A stretch of DNA of 7,916 nt from Dehalococcoidia bacterium (GTDB lineage Bacteria > Chloroflexota > Dehalococcoidia > Bin125): contig RKRS01000176.1 of the NCBI GenBank assembly GCA_007571275.1, forward strand, positions 1 through 7,916, in the 5' to 3' direction. The position numbers were made by a program, and so were the translations under genes. Shown here in pieces: positions 1 through 7,239 of the stretch. How positions within the stretch are numbered: position 1 is the first letter of the stretch; the number at the start of each line of letters is the position of its first letter. The notes under the pieces were generated by a model. It worked only from the letters and a program-made list of their open reading frames with translations. It did not search any database and was not told the origin of the DNA.

Positions 1-763
1 GCTGGCGCACGCTGTTGAGCGTCGCTTCCTCGCCGGGTATGCAGAAGTGAGCCACGCCGGTCCTGGTCGCGTGAGTCATCGCGCCGCCAAGTTCTTCGTG
101 GCTGACCTCCTCGCCAGAGACCGCGCGAATCACATCGGGACCGGTGATATACATCTGCCCGGTGCCCTGAACCATGAAGATGAAGTCCATGATCGCTGGT
201 GAATACACGCCTCCGCCAGCGGCGGGTCCAGCGCACACGGCGATCTGCGGCACCAGGCCGGAAGACATCGTGTTGCGCAGGAAGATCTCGCCATATCCAC
301 GCAGCGAGGTGACGCCCTCCTGGATGCGCGCGCCGCCACCGTCGTTAATCGCGACGATTGGCGCGCCAACCTTCATCGACAGATCCTGGACCTTGACAAT
401 CTTTTCGGCCGCGGCCTCGGAGACTGAGCCGCCGTAGAGCGTGAAATCCTGGGCGTATGCGAAGACCGTGCGACCGTCGACCGTGCCGTGACCGACCACG
501 ACCGCGTCGCCCTCAGGTCGATTGGTTTCCAGGCCAAATCCGGAGCCGCGATGCTTGACGAACGGATCGATCTCGGTGAACGAACCGGCGTCGAAGAGCA
601 CGTCCAGTCGCTCGCGAGCGCTGAGTTTGCCCCGACTGCGCTGGCGCTCCATTGCGGCAGCGCGTGCTTTGCTTGCGTTGCCGTTGAGGCGCCGTTGGGC
701 AACTTCCTCGAGTAGATAGTCGATGCCGCGCTGCGAGGAGTTCTGGGCAGGTTGTGAGACCAT
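1..763 (-). CDS. Acyl-CoA carboxylase, carboxyltransferase (beta) subunit, PccB/MmdA-like; C-terminal half outside window
   Basis: This is the N-terminal 254 residues of a biotin-dependent acyl-CoA carboxylase carboxyltransferase subunit; the family is usually a little over 500 residues, so about half is visible. Such subunits move a carboxyl group from carboxybiotin to an acyl-CoA such as propionyl-CoA, in the cytoplasm, with a separate biotin carboxylase subunit. Seen directly: a basic helical N-terminus with RGKLSARERLD (44-54), GHGTVDGR (91-98), the acyl-CoA pocket motif INDGGGARIQEGV (139-151), YGEIFLRN (157-164), the glycine-rich oxyanion segment AGPAAGGGVYSPAIMDF (178-194) and ITGPDVI (206-212). 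The ATG follows a weak AGG six bases upstream; no better in-frame start is evident. The gene lies 119 bases after the LysM lipoprotein gene, so it may have its own promoter. Propionyl-CoA or methylmalonyl-CoA is the most likely substrate by resemblance, but the residues that set acyl specificity lie in the missing half, so no symbol is given. Confidence 0.95.
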   Translation of the reverse strand, partial: MVSQPAQNSSQRGIDYLLEEVAQRRLNGNASKARAAAMERQRSRGKLSARERLDVLFDAGSFTEIDPFVKHRGSGFGLETNRPEGDAVVVGHGTVDGRTVFAYAQDFTLYGGSVSEAAAEKIVKVQDLSMKVGAPIVAINDGGGARIQEGVTSLRGYGEIFLRNTMSSGLVPQIAVCAGPAAGGGVYSPAIMDFIFMVQGTGQMYITGPDVIRAVSGEEVSHEELGGAMTHATRTGVAHFCIPGEEATLNSVRQ

Positions 764-848
764 GAGGCACCTGTCACTCGGCCGGAGTTGGCACGTTTTG
801 TCGCAGCTCCGCAGAGAGTGAGGCTACTACAGGGGTATCGCGCGGACA

Positions 849-869
849 ATCACCCGCGAACGTGGTGAT
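849..869 (-). terminator. Small stem-loop after the LysM gene, possible weak terminator
   Basis: On the minus strand, 13 bases past the LysM stop codon, ATCACC and GGTGAT form a perfect 6-bp stem around a 9-base loop. It sits where a terminator between the lipoprotein gene and the carboxylase gene would be expected. There is no run of T after the stem, so it is not a standard intrinsic terminator; it could be a pause or processing site, or chance. The rest of the 119-base gap (764-882) shows only a poor promoter-like match for the carboxylase gene. Confidence 0.25.
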
Positions 870-882
870 GAGGGCGGCGCGA

Positions 883-1554
883 CTAACCGGGCGGCTCGCC
901 TGATTCCTGCTGGTCAGTCTGTGTTTCGGATTGTTCTGGCGACGGTGGAATGATCAGTTCTTGCCCAATCTGCAGGTTTACCGCCTGTTCCTCGGTGAGT
1001 CCGTTGTAGTTCATCAGATCGATCCAGGTAAACCCGTAGCGCTCGGCGATGCCGGCCAGGGTCTCGCCTTCCTGGACGATGTGGAGCTCGCCGGGCGGAG
1101 GTTGTGATTCTTCGGCCTCTTCAGGGTCGTTGTTCGCCGGATCAGCCGCGCCACAACCGCCTTCAAGCACAGGAATTCGCAGTTCCTCTCCGACGTCGAT
1201 GGTGTTGATATCAACAATGTTGTTGAGCCGCTGAATCGCCTCGGATCCCTCTGGACCAAGGCAGAATTGCTCAGCAATCGACGCGAGCGTGTCCCCTGGC
1301 TGAACGATGTAGGTGATCTCCGTGATCGGCAAGCGCTCGATGGTGACTTCATCCTCGAAGAGGTAAGCCGCTGGCAGTGGGTCGGGCAACGCCTCGACCG
1401 GCACGTCCTCGTTGATCGTTGTCGCGTCAGAGGTTGGCAATGCCTCGGACGTTTGCGTGGTGGTTTCTCCGCCGCTGCTACAACCCACGAACACCATCGC
1501 GGCACAGACAAACAGGAGGCCAACGAGAGGGGCGGTCAGCTGCATGAACTTCAC
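883..1554 (-). CDS. Lipoprotein with two LysM domains
   Basis: This is a predicted secreted, lipid-anchored protein of 223 residues. Starting at the GTG, residues 1-24 form a signal peptide (Lys at position 2, hydrophobic core, then FVGC) with the lipidated Cys at 25. A Thr/Ser/Glu/Pro-rich spacer follows, then LysM 1 at about 81-129 (YIVQPGDTLASIAEQF...GEELRIP), an acidic/proline linker, and LysM 2 at about 157-204 (HIVQEGETLAGIAERYGF...GQELIIP). The tail is Gln/Ser/Glu-rich. LysM domains bind N-acetylglucosamine glycans such as peptidoglycan; no catalytic domain is present, so it is probably a wall-binding or scaffolding lipoprotein. I chose GTG 1554 because it overlaps the upstream stop as GTGA and supplies the Lys needed in a signal peptide; ATG 1545 would leave no positive charge, and ATG 1602 would overlap the peptidase gene by 52 bases. 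Two Cys (98 and 134) bracket LysM 1 and could form a disulfide. The family is clear, the exact role is not. Confidence 0.87.
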   Translation of the reverse strand: MKFMQLTAPLVGLLFVCAAMVFVGCSSGGETTTQTSEALPTSDATTINEDVPVEALPDPLPAAYLFEDEVTIERLPITEITYIVQPGDTLASIAEQFCLGPEGSEAIQRLNNIVDINTIDVGEELRIPVLEGGCGAADPANNDPEEAEESQPPPGELHIVQEGETLAGIAERYGFTWIDLMNYNGLTEEQAVNLQIGQELIIPPSPEQSETQTDQQESGEPPG

Positions 1555-3089
1555 GTCCCTAGTGTCGCATGTGAGCGCGCTCCTGGTTGCTCGAGGGCGC
1601 ACGGGATCGTGGGAGTGATTGGGCTGCCTGCCCGTTCAAGCAAGCACGCGAGTACGGCATGATTCAGCGTGGCAATGTCGGTGTACAGATCGCGATCGAT
1701 GTTCTCGAGGTTGTCCAGCGGCGAATGAATGATCCCGCCCAGAGGGAAGACGAATACCACCGGAACACCGACGTTGGAGAAATTCATGTGGTCAGAGCCG
1801 ATTTGCAGCGGCAGGTTGCCTGCATAGGCCTCGATCTGGAGAGTGCCAGCCATACCTTCGACCATGCTTTTCAATGGCTCGGAAACGACGATTTGGTAGG
1901 GCGCTTCTCCGTCGCCGATCGCGTCCATGTTGAGCATCGCCGTGACGTTGCCGAGTTGACCGTTCTCACGCAGCGAGCGGACATACGCCTCAGATCCGTG
2001 CAACCCGATCTCCTCGGCCCCGAAGCCGATGAAGCAAATGTCGGCTGCGCTGGGGTGGTCAGACCAGATTTCTGCGAGGGCGAGTGTGAGTGCTGCTCCC
2101 GACGCATTGTCATTTGCCCCGTCGACGCCCGGCACCGTGTCATAGTGTCCGCCGACGACGACCCGACAGGCGCCATTGGGCGTCCGGGCGATGACGTTTT
2201 GGGATGCTCCGTTGCTCGATGCGGCGTTGGAGATCGAGATCGTGGCTCCAATCAGCTCCCGCAGCTCATCGCCCAATTCCTGACTGACGAGCAGCACAGG
2301 AATGTTGCTGATGTCATTGCGGAGGCTGCCGCTCAGTGATTCGCCAACCTGCACGTTGGCAATGATCAGCGCGGCGGCGCCGGCGGCCTCGGCGTTGGCC
2401 GCCTTGATGCGAAATTCAATCACGCCGCGCTCGACGAACGCGATCTTGCCATCGACGTCGACTGATGCGAAATCTTCAGGTTCACCGACGCCGGGCGCCT
2501 CGACAAGGACGCCTGCCACACCGTCACTACGCGAGCCAGGGAATCGAAAAGCCAACCGACTGGAGCCATCAGCGAGATCGATCCTGCCGACGTTCGCCTG
2601 GCTGCGGATGGTGAATTGCTGGATTTCTGTTTCGTATCCCAGTTGAGTGAACGTGTCAGACAGGTACTCGGCGGCCGCGAACTCCTGCTCCGTGCCGGAG
2701 GCCCGTGGCCCCAACTCGCCCGCGAGATGTTCGAGGTACCTGACCGCCACTTCGATATCGAAGTTTGGCTCTGGTGGTCCACCAGGTCTCGGTGGCAGTG
2801 GCTCAGATTGAGATGGTTGCGCGCGCTCACTCGCTGCCGGTTCGCCCGAGTCCTGATGCGACTCTGTATGGCTTTGCTCTGTAGGCTGAGGTTGAACGGC
2901 ATCTGCCTGGAGATCGCGAAGATCGCTTGAGCGCTGCGCCGCTTGCTGTGCTTCTTGAGCCTGCGCCGACTCACCGCTGTTCAGATCGGCGGGAGTCGCA
3001 GAGTTGTCAGGGCCCTGAGGGTCTTCGTTGTTACAAGCAAGAACCAGAGTCGTGGCGATGGCGACGCAGAGGAGTGGCCGAAGCAGCAC
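1551..3089 (-). CDS. M28-family zinc aminopeptidase lipoprotein with PA domain
   Basis: This is a predicted extracytoplasmic, lipid-anchored metallopeptidase of 512 residues that would release N-terminal amino acids from peptides. In order: signal peptide ending in LVLAC (lipidated Cys 19); a disordered Gln/Ser/Glu/Pro-rich linker to about 109; the N-terminal part of the peptidase fold; an inserted protease-associated (PA) domain at about 162-282 (GKIAFVERG, AAGAAALIIAN); then the M28 catalytic core. All expected zinc ligands are visible: His315 in GGHYDTV, Asp327 in GANDNASG, Glu359-Glu360 in FGAEEIGLHGS (general base and ligand), Asp389 in LNMDAIGDG, and His455 in IIHSPLDN. The complete two-metal set argues for an aminopeptidase rather than a glutaminyl cyclase. 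The frame stays open upstream to a GTG at 3218, but that start would overlap the preceding gene by 113 bases and bury the signal peptide; GTG 3089, 16 bases after the upstream stop, gives a compact lipoprotein signal but has no clear ribosome-binding site. The stop TGA overlaps the next gene's GTG. Confidence 0.93.
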   Translation of the reverse strand: MLLRPLLCVAIATTLVLACNNEDPQGPDNSATPADLNSGESAQAQEAQQAAQRSSDLRDLQADAVQPQPTEQSHTESHQDSGEPAASERAQPSQSEPLPPRPGGPPEPNFDIEVAVRYLEHLAGELGPRASGTEQEFAAAEYLSDTFTQLGYETEIQQFTIRSQANVGRIDLADGSSRLAFRFPGSRSDGVAGVLVEAPGVGEPEDFASVDVDGKIAFVERGVIEFRIKAANAEAAGAAALIIANVQVGESLSGSLRNDISNIPVLLVSQELGDELRELIGATISISNAASSNGASQNVIARTPNGACRVVVGGHYDTVPGVDGANDNASGAALTLALAEIWSDHPSAADICFIGFGAEEIGLHGSEAYVRSLRENGQLGNVTAMLNMDAIGDGEAPYQIVVSEPLKSMVEGMAGTLQIEAYAGNLPLQIGSDHMNFSNVGVPVVFVFPLGGIIHSPLDNLENIDRDLYTDIATLNHAVLACLLERAGSPITPTIPCALEQPGARSHATLGT

Positions 3090-3105
3090 TGCGCGTCGAA
3101 GGAAG

Positions 3106-3507
3106 TCAGCGGTTGCGGCGGAAGAAGCGCCGCAGCGGATTCTGTGTCGATTGTTCGTAACTGATGTATCGATCGCGCCAGTATCCACCCTTTGGCTGGT
3201 TGGCCTGGGGATTTCCACCGCGTGAAGTCCAGAACAATCCGATCACAAAGATGACAATCCCCGCGACCGCCAGCCAAAGCCCGCCGCCTCGGATCACAAG
3301 CCCAACGATCAGCATCAACGCTCCGAGCAGGAGCAGGTGGTTTGGGGTCAGCGCTGTGGCTCGATTGACCAAGCCTGTCGCCAGGCGCTGCGCGGCCAGT
3401 CGAATCGGACCTGGCCGCCGTGACTGGCGTCGGCGCCAGTCGAAGTCCTCGATGTTTGCCAGGACTTCTTCAACGTCGCGTTCGAGTCGGTCAGAACTGT
3501 CCGACAT
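3106..3507 (-). CDS. Small two-helix membrane protein of unknown function
   Basis: I do not recognise the family. The 133-residue product has an acidic N-terminal helix (SDRLERDVEEVLANIEDF, 5-22), a strongly basic stretch with WRRRQSRR (24-31) and a basic amphipathic segment to about 50. Two closely spaced hydrophobic helices follow, at about 57-72 and 76-93, separated by RGGG, so both ends should be cytoplasmic. The C-terminal tail has a YWRDRYISYE patch (109-118) and ends in a basic cluster of Arg and Phe. There is no signal peptide or enzyme motif. The ATG is supported by AAGGAG five bases upstream; an earlier in-frame ATG at 3585 would overlap hyuB and has no such site. It lies between hyuB (31 bases upstream) and the M28 peptidase (16 bases downstream), all on one strand, so it is very likely co-transcribed with them. 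Clean start, hydrophobic pattern and spacing make it a real gene. Confidence 0.8.
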   Translation of the reverse strand: MSDSSDRLERDVEEVLANIEDFDWRRRQSRRPGPIRLAAQRLATGLVNRATALTPNHLLLLGALMLIVGLVIRGGGLWLAVAGIVIFVIGLFWTSRGGNPQANQPKGGYWRDRYISYEQSTQNPLRRFFRRNR

Positions 3508-3512
3508 GGTCG

Positions 3513-3518
3513 CTCCTT
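3513..3518 (-). promoter_or_regulatory. Strong Shine-Dalgarno site for the small membrane protein gene
   Basis: AAGGAG on the minus strand lies five bases before the ATG at 3507. It is the best ribosome-binding site in the window and decides the start of the membrane protein against the longer reading from 3585. Confidence 0.7.
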
Positions 3519-3538
3519 CGTCGCTCGTTGCCCTCAGT

Positions 3539-5146
3539 TTAGCCTGATTCGGCTTCGCCCCACCCACCGCCGCCAGGAGTTTCAACGCGGACGATGTCGC
3601 CTGCCTCGACGTTGATCGTGACCTTGCCTGGCAGCTTGCGGCGCACTGACTTACCGGTTGACGAGACGGTCTCCAGACTGTTTCGACCCGATCGACCGGG
3701 CTCGCCTCCGCGCACTCCCCAAGGACGTTGTCTGCGCCGTTCCGTGATCAACGTCAGCTGGGCCGGGCCCAGGAACTGTGTCCGACGGATCAGTCCGTGT
3801 CCGCCGCGGTGATATCCCCCGCCCCCGGATCGAGGCCTGACGCTGTTTTCGATGATTCTGAGCGGGTAGGCCAATTCCAGAGCCTCGGCTGGCGTGTTGA
3901 GCGTGTTGGTCATGTGTGAATGCGCCGCATCGAGGCCGGGACCCTCGGGGCCAGCGCCCAGTCCGCCGCCCGATGTCTCGTAATACGCCCAGGGTTGGCC
4001 GGTACGGGGATCGACGCCGCCTGCAGTCAGATTGTTCATGGTTCCCGACGACGCGGCCGGCATCCGCTCAGGCAACAGTTGTTCAAATGCGCCCCAGACG
4101 GTGTCGACAATGCGCTGAGAAGTTTCGACGTTTCCAGCGGCGACGGCGACTGGAGATTGGGCCGCCACGATGGAGCGCTCCGGGAGCGTGAAGGTGATCG
4201 GTCGGAACAAACCGGAATTCATCGGAGTATCCGGTGGTAAGAGGCAACGAATGACGTAATAGCAGGCTGACCGCGTGACTGGCGCGACCGCATTGATCGA
4301 TGCCGCCCGCTGTGGCGCGGTATCGGAAAAGTCAAAGTGCGCTCGATCCTCGTCGAGCGTCAGCTTCAGCTTGATTGGCACCGGATCGTCCGTATGGCCG
4401 TCATCGTCCAGTGAATCGCTGAATTGCCATGATCCGTGAGGTAAGTTCGCCAACGCTGCGCGAGTCAGCCGCTCTCCATAGTCAAGCAGGGCCTGGGTCG
4501 TCTGGCGATACGTATTGGCTCCGTAGCTCGCATACAGATCGGCGATCCGCTGCTCTCCCAACCGCTGGGCTGCGATCTGCGCGTTGAAGTCGCCACGCCG
4601 CTCGTCGGGCGTGCGCACATTGCGCAGGATCAAGTCCATGGCCTCCTCGACGAGTTCGCCCGCGCGATACAGGCGGATCGGCGGAATCACGAGGCCTTCC
4701 TGAATCAACTCGCGCGCCACTGGCATCGAGCCCGGGGCCATCCCGCCAATGTCGGCCTGGTGCGCTCGGCTGGCGACATAGCCGATCGGTTGATCATCGC
4801 CAGCGAAGTCATGGGCGAAGACCGGCGAGACCATCGTCACGTCTGGCAAATGCGTGCCGCCGAGAAATGGATCATTCAGGATGGCGAGGTCGCCGGGTCG
4901 CCAAGGCGCCAACCGCTCGACAGCGCGCACGGACTCTGGCATCGCGCCCAGATGGACGGGAATGTGCGCGGCTTGAGCGAGTAACTGTCCTTCGTGGTCG
5001 AAGACGGCGCAGGAGAAGTCAGCTCGCTCCTTGATGTTGGGCGAAAGCGCGGTGTGCCGCAGCGCCGCGCCCATCTCTTCAGCGATCGAGCCGACCAGCG
5101 AATCGAAGATGGCGAGGCGGGCAGGGTCGATGTTGACAGCAGACAT
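3539..5146 (-). CDS. hyuB: Hydantoinase B / oxoprolinase family protein (HyuB)
   Basis: This 535-residue protein is full length for the HyuB family, the partner subunit of HyuA in ATP-dependent hydantoinases, 5-oxoprolinases and related carboxylases; it acts in the cytoplasm. Family signatures along it are IKERADFSCAVFD (38-50), AHIPVHLGAMPESV (60-73), ILNDPFLGGTHLPDV (89-103), RAHQADIGGMAPGSMP (127-142), a central region ending in NNLTAGGVD (371-379), GGGGYHRGGHGLIRR (441-455) and the C-terminal GDIVRVETPGGGGWG (516-530). His129 and Asp132 form an HxxD pair that may correspond to a metal-binding pair described in acetone carboxylase; that equivalence is inference. It starts 11 bases after the hyuA stop. 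Only two subunits are present and no acetone carboxylase-type small subunit follows, which favours a hydantoinase or oxoprolinase. The family is certain; the substrate (5-oxoproline, N-methylhydantoin or another cyclic amide) is not determinable. Confidence 0.96.
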   Translation of the reverse strand: MSAVNIDPARLAIFDSLVGSIAEEMGAALRHTALSPNIKERADFSCAVFDHEGQLLAQAAHIPVHLGAMPESVRAVERLAPWRPGDLAILNDPFLGGTHLPDVTMVSPVFAHDFAGDDQPIGYVASRAHQADIGGMAPGSMPVARELIQEGLVIPPIRLYRAGELVEEAMDLILRNVRTPDERRGDFNAQIAAQRLGEQRIADLYASYGANTYRQTTQALLDYGERLTRAALANLPHGSWQFSDSLDDDGHTDDPVPIKLKLTLDEDRAHFDFSDTAPQRAASINAVAPVTRSACYYVIRCLLPPDTPMNSGLFRPITFTLPERSIVAAQSPVAVAAGNVETSQRIVDTVWGAFEQLLPERMPAASSGTMNNLTAGGVDPRTGQPWAYYETSGGGLGAGPEGPGLDAAHSHMTNTLNTPAEALELAYPLRIIENSVRPRSGGGGYHRGGHGLIRRTQFLGPAQLTLITERRRQRPWGVRGGEPGRSGRNSLETVSSTGKSVRRKLPGKVTINVEAGDIVRVETPGGGGWGEAESG

Positions 5147-5153
5147 ATTGCAG

Positions 5154-5159
5154 CTCTTC
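5154..5159 (-). promoter_or_regulatory. hyuB ribosome-binding site overlapping the hyuA stop codon
   Basis: GAAGAG on the minus strand shares its first bases with the TGA stop of hyuA and lies seven bases before the hyuB ATG. This arrangement suggests that ribosomes finishing hyuA reinitiate on hyuB, which suits two subunits needed in equal amounts. Confidence 0.55.
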
Positions 5160-7176
5160 AGGAATCGCGTCGTAGCAGGAGGCTGCCAGTAGGCAGTGGA
5201 GTGGCCGTCCAGGCCGGCGGAACAGTAACGGTCGTATCGATTTGCGTGATGATCGCCGGTCCAGAGACGGGCTCGCTCACTGAGCCTCGTGTCATGATCT
5301 GAGTCTCACGGGGGCGATCCCAGGTCACGCTTGCGGTCCAGGACTGATCCTGCGAGGACGCTCGAGAGACCGCGACGTCGCCGCGATAGCCGCTGTGTCG
5401 CGCCTTGGCGCGTGCGGTGACGACCTCAACTGGAGTGTCGAGTGATGCAAACCCAAAACGCTCCCGGTGGGACTCATGGAACGCATCCCTCACCGCCGCG
5501 GCATGGTGACCTGCGTTTAGTGAAACGGTGAGCTCGTGTGACTGTCCTCGATAGCGGAGGTCTGCGGAGTACTCGACGCTCACGCCGTCGGAGTAGCCGT
5601 CTTCGGCGATCGCGGAACGCGCCTGTGCGGCGATGGCTGTGAAGGCCTGATTGAGGACTTCGATTTCCCCCTCGTCCTCAGGATTGATGCTGAGGTGCAA
5701 ACCTTGCTCAGTGTCGCGAGTGATATCGGCGATCAGCATGCCCGCTGCCGAGAGCACACCCGGCGCGGCTGGAATGAGCGCTTGCGGGATGCCGACAACG
5801 TCGGCGAGATCGCAGGCGTGGAGCGGGCCAGCGCCGCCAAAGGCGACGAGACTGAAGCGTGCGGGATCGTATCCGCGTTCGACCGAGATCACGCGCAATG
5901 CGCGGGCCATGTTGGCATTGACAACATCGATAACCGCCTGGGCAGCCGCTTCGACCGAACCGAATGGTTCGGCGATGGTAGCGATTGCCTGTCGCGCTCG
6001 AGCGACATCCAGGCTGACGGTACCGCCGAGCTGCTGTTCCGGTCTGAGACGCCCAAGGACGGCGTGCGCATCGGTCACCGTCGGGAGCGCGCCGCGTCCG
6101 TATGCGGCTGGACCGGGATCGGCGCCGGCGGATTGCGGGCCGACTCGCAGCGCGCCACCAGGATCGAACCAGGCAATAGAGCCGCCGCCCGCTCCGACCG
6201 TATGCAGGTCAACCGCCGGTGTGCGGATCGGCATGTCGTCGACGACCAGATCGGTTCGTTCCAGCAAGCGACCGGGGCAGAGCGCCACGTCGGCCGATGT
6301 CCCGCCCATATCGAAGGTGATGGCCTGCGTGAATCCGTCAGCCTCAGCGGCGGCGAACGCTCCGGCAACTCCCCCCGCAGGCCCCGATAGCACTGTGCGG
6401 ACGGCGTTGCGTCCGGCGGAGCTGGCTGAGATGGAGCCTCCGTTCGATTGCATGATCCGCAGTCGGACGTTGTCCTCACGATCCTGACCGAGCTGTTCAT
6501 CGAACGCATCGAGATAGTTGGCCATCACCGGGGCGAGGTAGGCGTTGGCGGTCGTCGTGCTCATGCGCTCGAACTCACGGTGTTGAGGCAGGACCTCGTA
6601 CGACGCTGAGACGTTGAATCCACGCTGGCGAGCTCTCGCGGCGGCAATCGCCTCGTGCTCGGGGTTGATGAAGCTGAACAGAAAGCAGATCGCGACACTA
6701 CGCGTGTTGGTTCGCTCGATTCGATCGAGCACGGCCTCCAGCTGATCGAGATTCAGCGGAGTAATCACTTCGCCATCGGCCGCGACTCGCTCCTCTACCT
6801 CGAAGCGCAATCGTTGCGGGACGAGCGGATCGTGTCGCTGTGGATGCAGGGCGTACAGATCAGGGCGAGCCTGGCGGCCAATCACCAGGGTATCTCGAAA
6901 GCCTCTGGTCGTAATCAGCGCCGTGGGGGCGCCGCTACGTGTGAGCAATGTGTTGGTTGCGACCGTCGAGCCGTGCACCACTTCCTCAGGCGACCAGCCG
7001 AACTCCGCGAGTCCATCGATGATGGCGCGGCCGGGATCGTCCGGGGTTGAAGGTCGTTTGGCGATGCTGAGCTCGCCGTCGCGGAGGAGAACGAAGTCGG
7101 TAAAGGTCCCCCCAACATCGACGCCGAGTAACCGATCTCGCCGGGGTTCGTTGATGGTCTGCTCGTTGGTTGTCAT
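5158..7176 (-). CDS. hyuA: Hydantoinase A / oxoprolinase family ATP-binding subunit (HyuA)
   Basis: This 672-residue protein is full length for HyuA, the subunit that binds and uses ATP to activate the cyclic amide substrate in the N-methylhydantoinase and 5-oxoprolinase group. The N-terminal Hydant_A_N domain (about 16-192) begins with the phosphate-binding GVDVGGTFTDF (18-28) and contains HGSTVATN (68-75). The central actin/hexokinase-like domain (about 205-495) has QSNGGSIS (243-250), SGPAGGVAGA (264-273), the second phosphate motif FDMGGTSADVALC (288-300), VGAGGGSIAWFDPGG (327-341), GPQSAGADPGPAAYGRG (346-362) and VAFGGAGPLHACD (444-456). The C-terminal domain includes RYRGQSHELTV (541-551). 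All key motifs look intact. It is the first gene of the minus-strand run, divergent from bL25; the ATG has no strong Shine-Dalgarno site but the N-terminus fits the family. A biotin-type carboxylase gene lies further downstream but is a different enzyme class. Confidence 0.96.
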   Translation of the reverse strand: MTTNEQTINEPRRDRLLGVDVGGTFTDFVLLRDGELSIAKRPSTPDDPGRAIIDGLAEFGWSPEEVVHGSTVATNTLLTRSGAPTALITTRGFRDTLVIGRQARPDLYALHPQRHDPLVPQRLRFEVEERVAADGEVITPLNLDQLEAVLDRIERTNTRSVAICFLFSFINPEHEAIAAARARQRGFNVSASYEVLPQHREFERMSTTTANAYLAPVMANYLDAFDEQLGQDREDNVRLRIMQSNGGSISASSAGRNAVRTVLSGPAGGVAGAFAAAEADGFTQAITFDMGGTSADVALCPGRLLERTDLVVDDMPIRTPAVDLHTVGAGGGSIAWFDPGGALRVGPQSAGADPGPAAYGRGALPTVTDAHAVLGRLRPEQQLGGTVSLDVARARQAIATIAEPFGSVEAAAQAVIDVVNANMARALRVISVERGYDPARFSLVAFGGAGPLHACDLADVVGIPQALIPAAPGVLSAAGMLIADITRDTEQGLHLSINPEDEGEIEVLNQAFTAIAAQARSAIAEDGYSDGVSVEYSADLRYRGQSHELTVSLNAGHHAAAVRDAFHESHRERFGFASLDTPVEVVTARAKARHSGYRGDVAVSRASSQDQSWTASVTWDRPRETQIMTRGSVSEPVSGPAIITQIDTTVTVPPAWTATPLPTGSLLLRRDS

Positions 7177-7210
7177 GGTGGTGTCAGTCTACGGGGCGTG
7201 TGCGTGTTGC

Positions 7211-7239
7211 TTGACTGCCTGAGAATGTGCTCATAGCGT
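7211..7239 (+). promoter_or_regulatory. Candidate sigma-70-type promoter for the bL25 gene
   Basis: In the 111-base divergent gap (7177-7287), TTGACT (7211-7216) matches the -35 consensus at five of six bases. After a 17-base spacer comes TAGCGT (7234-7239), which matches the -10 consensus at only three of six. It would leave a leader of roughly 40 bases before the bL25 start. No convincing promoter was found in the opposite direction for hyuA, though it must lie in or near this same gap. Confidence 0.35.

Noticed and set aside
821..849. Possible minus-strand promoter (TTGTCC, 17 bases, TAGCCT) before the carboxylase gene
   Set aside because: The -10 matches at only three of six bases and the element overlaps the stem-loop; too weak to annotate.
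1587..2339. Plus-strand open frame of 250 codons opposite the M28 peptidase
   Set aside because: It covers the catalytic core of the peptidase in antisense. The product has no known motif and no ribosome-binding site was seen; it reads as a shadow frame.
3090..3218. Longer N-terminus of the M28 peptidase from GTG 3218
   Set aside because: It would overlap the membrane protein gene by 113 bases and place 43 extra residues before a good lipoprotein signal peptide, with no ribosome-binding site.
5955..5972. Perfect 7-bp inverted repeat with a 4-base loop (CCGAACC / GGTTCGG)
   Set aside because: It is inside hyuA, is explained by ordinary codons for EPFGS, and has no T-run or nearby gene boundary.
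5651..6487. Plus-strand open frame of 278 codons opposite hyuA, with a second long frame at 5695-6390
   Set aside because: Both lie wholly inside hyuA, whose motifs are intact across the region. The translations are Ala/Arg/Ser/Pro-rich with no recognisable domain, as expected from the antisense of GC-rich codons.
3539..7176. Reading the HyuA/HyuB pair as acetone carboxylase
   Set aside because: That enzyme has a third small subunit. The gene after hyuB encodes a two-helix membrane protein instead.
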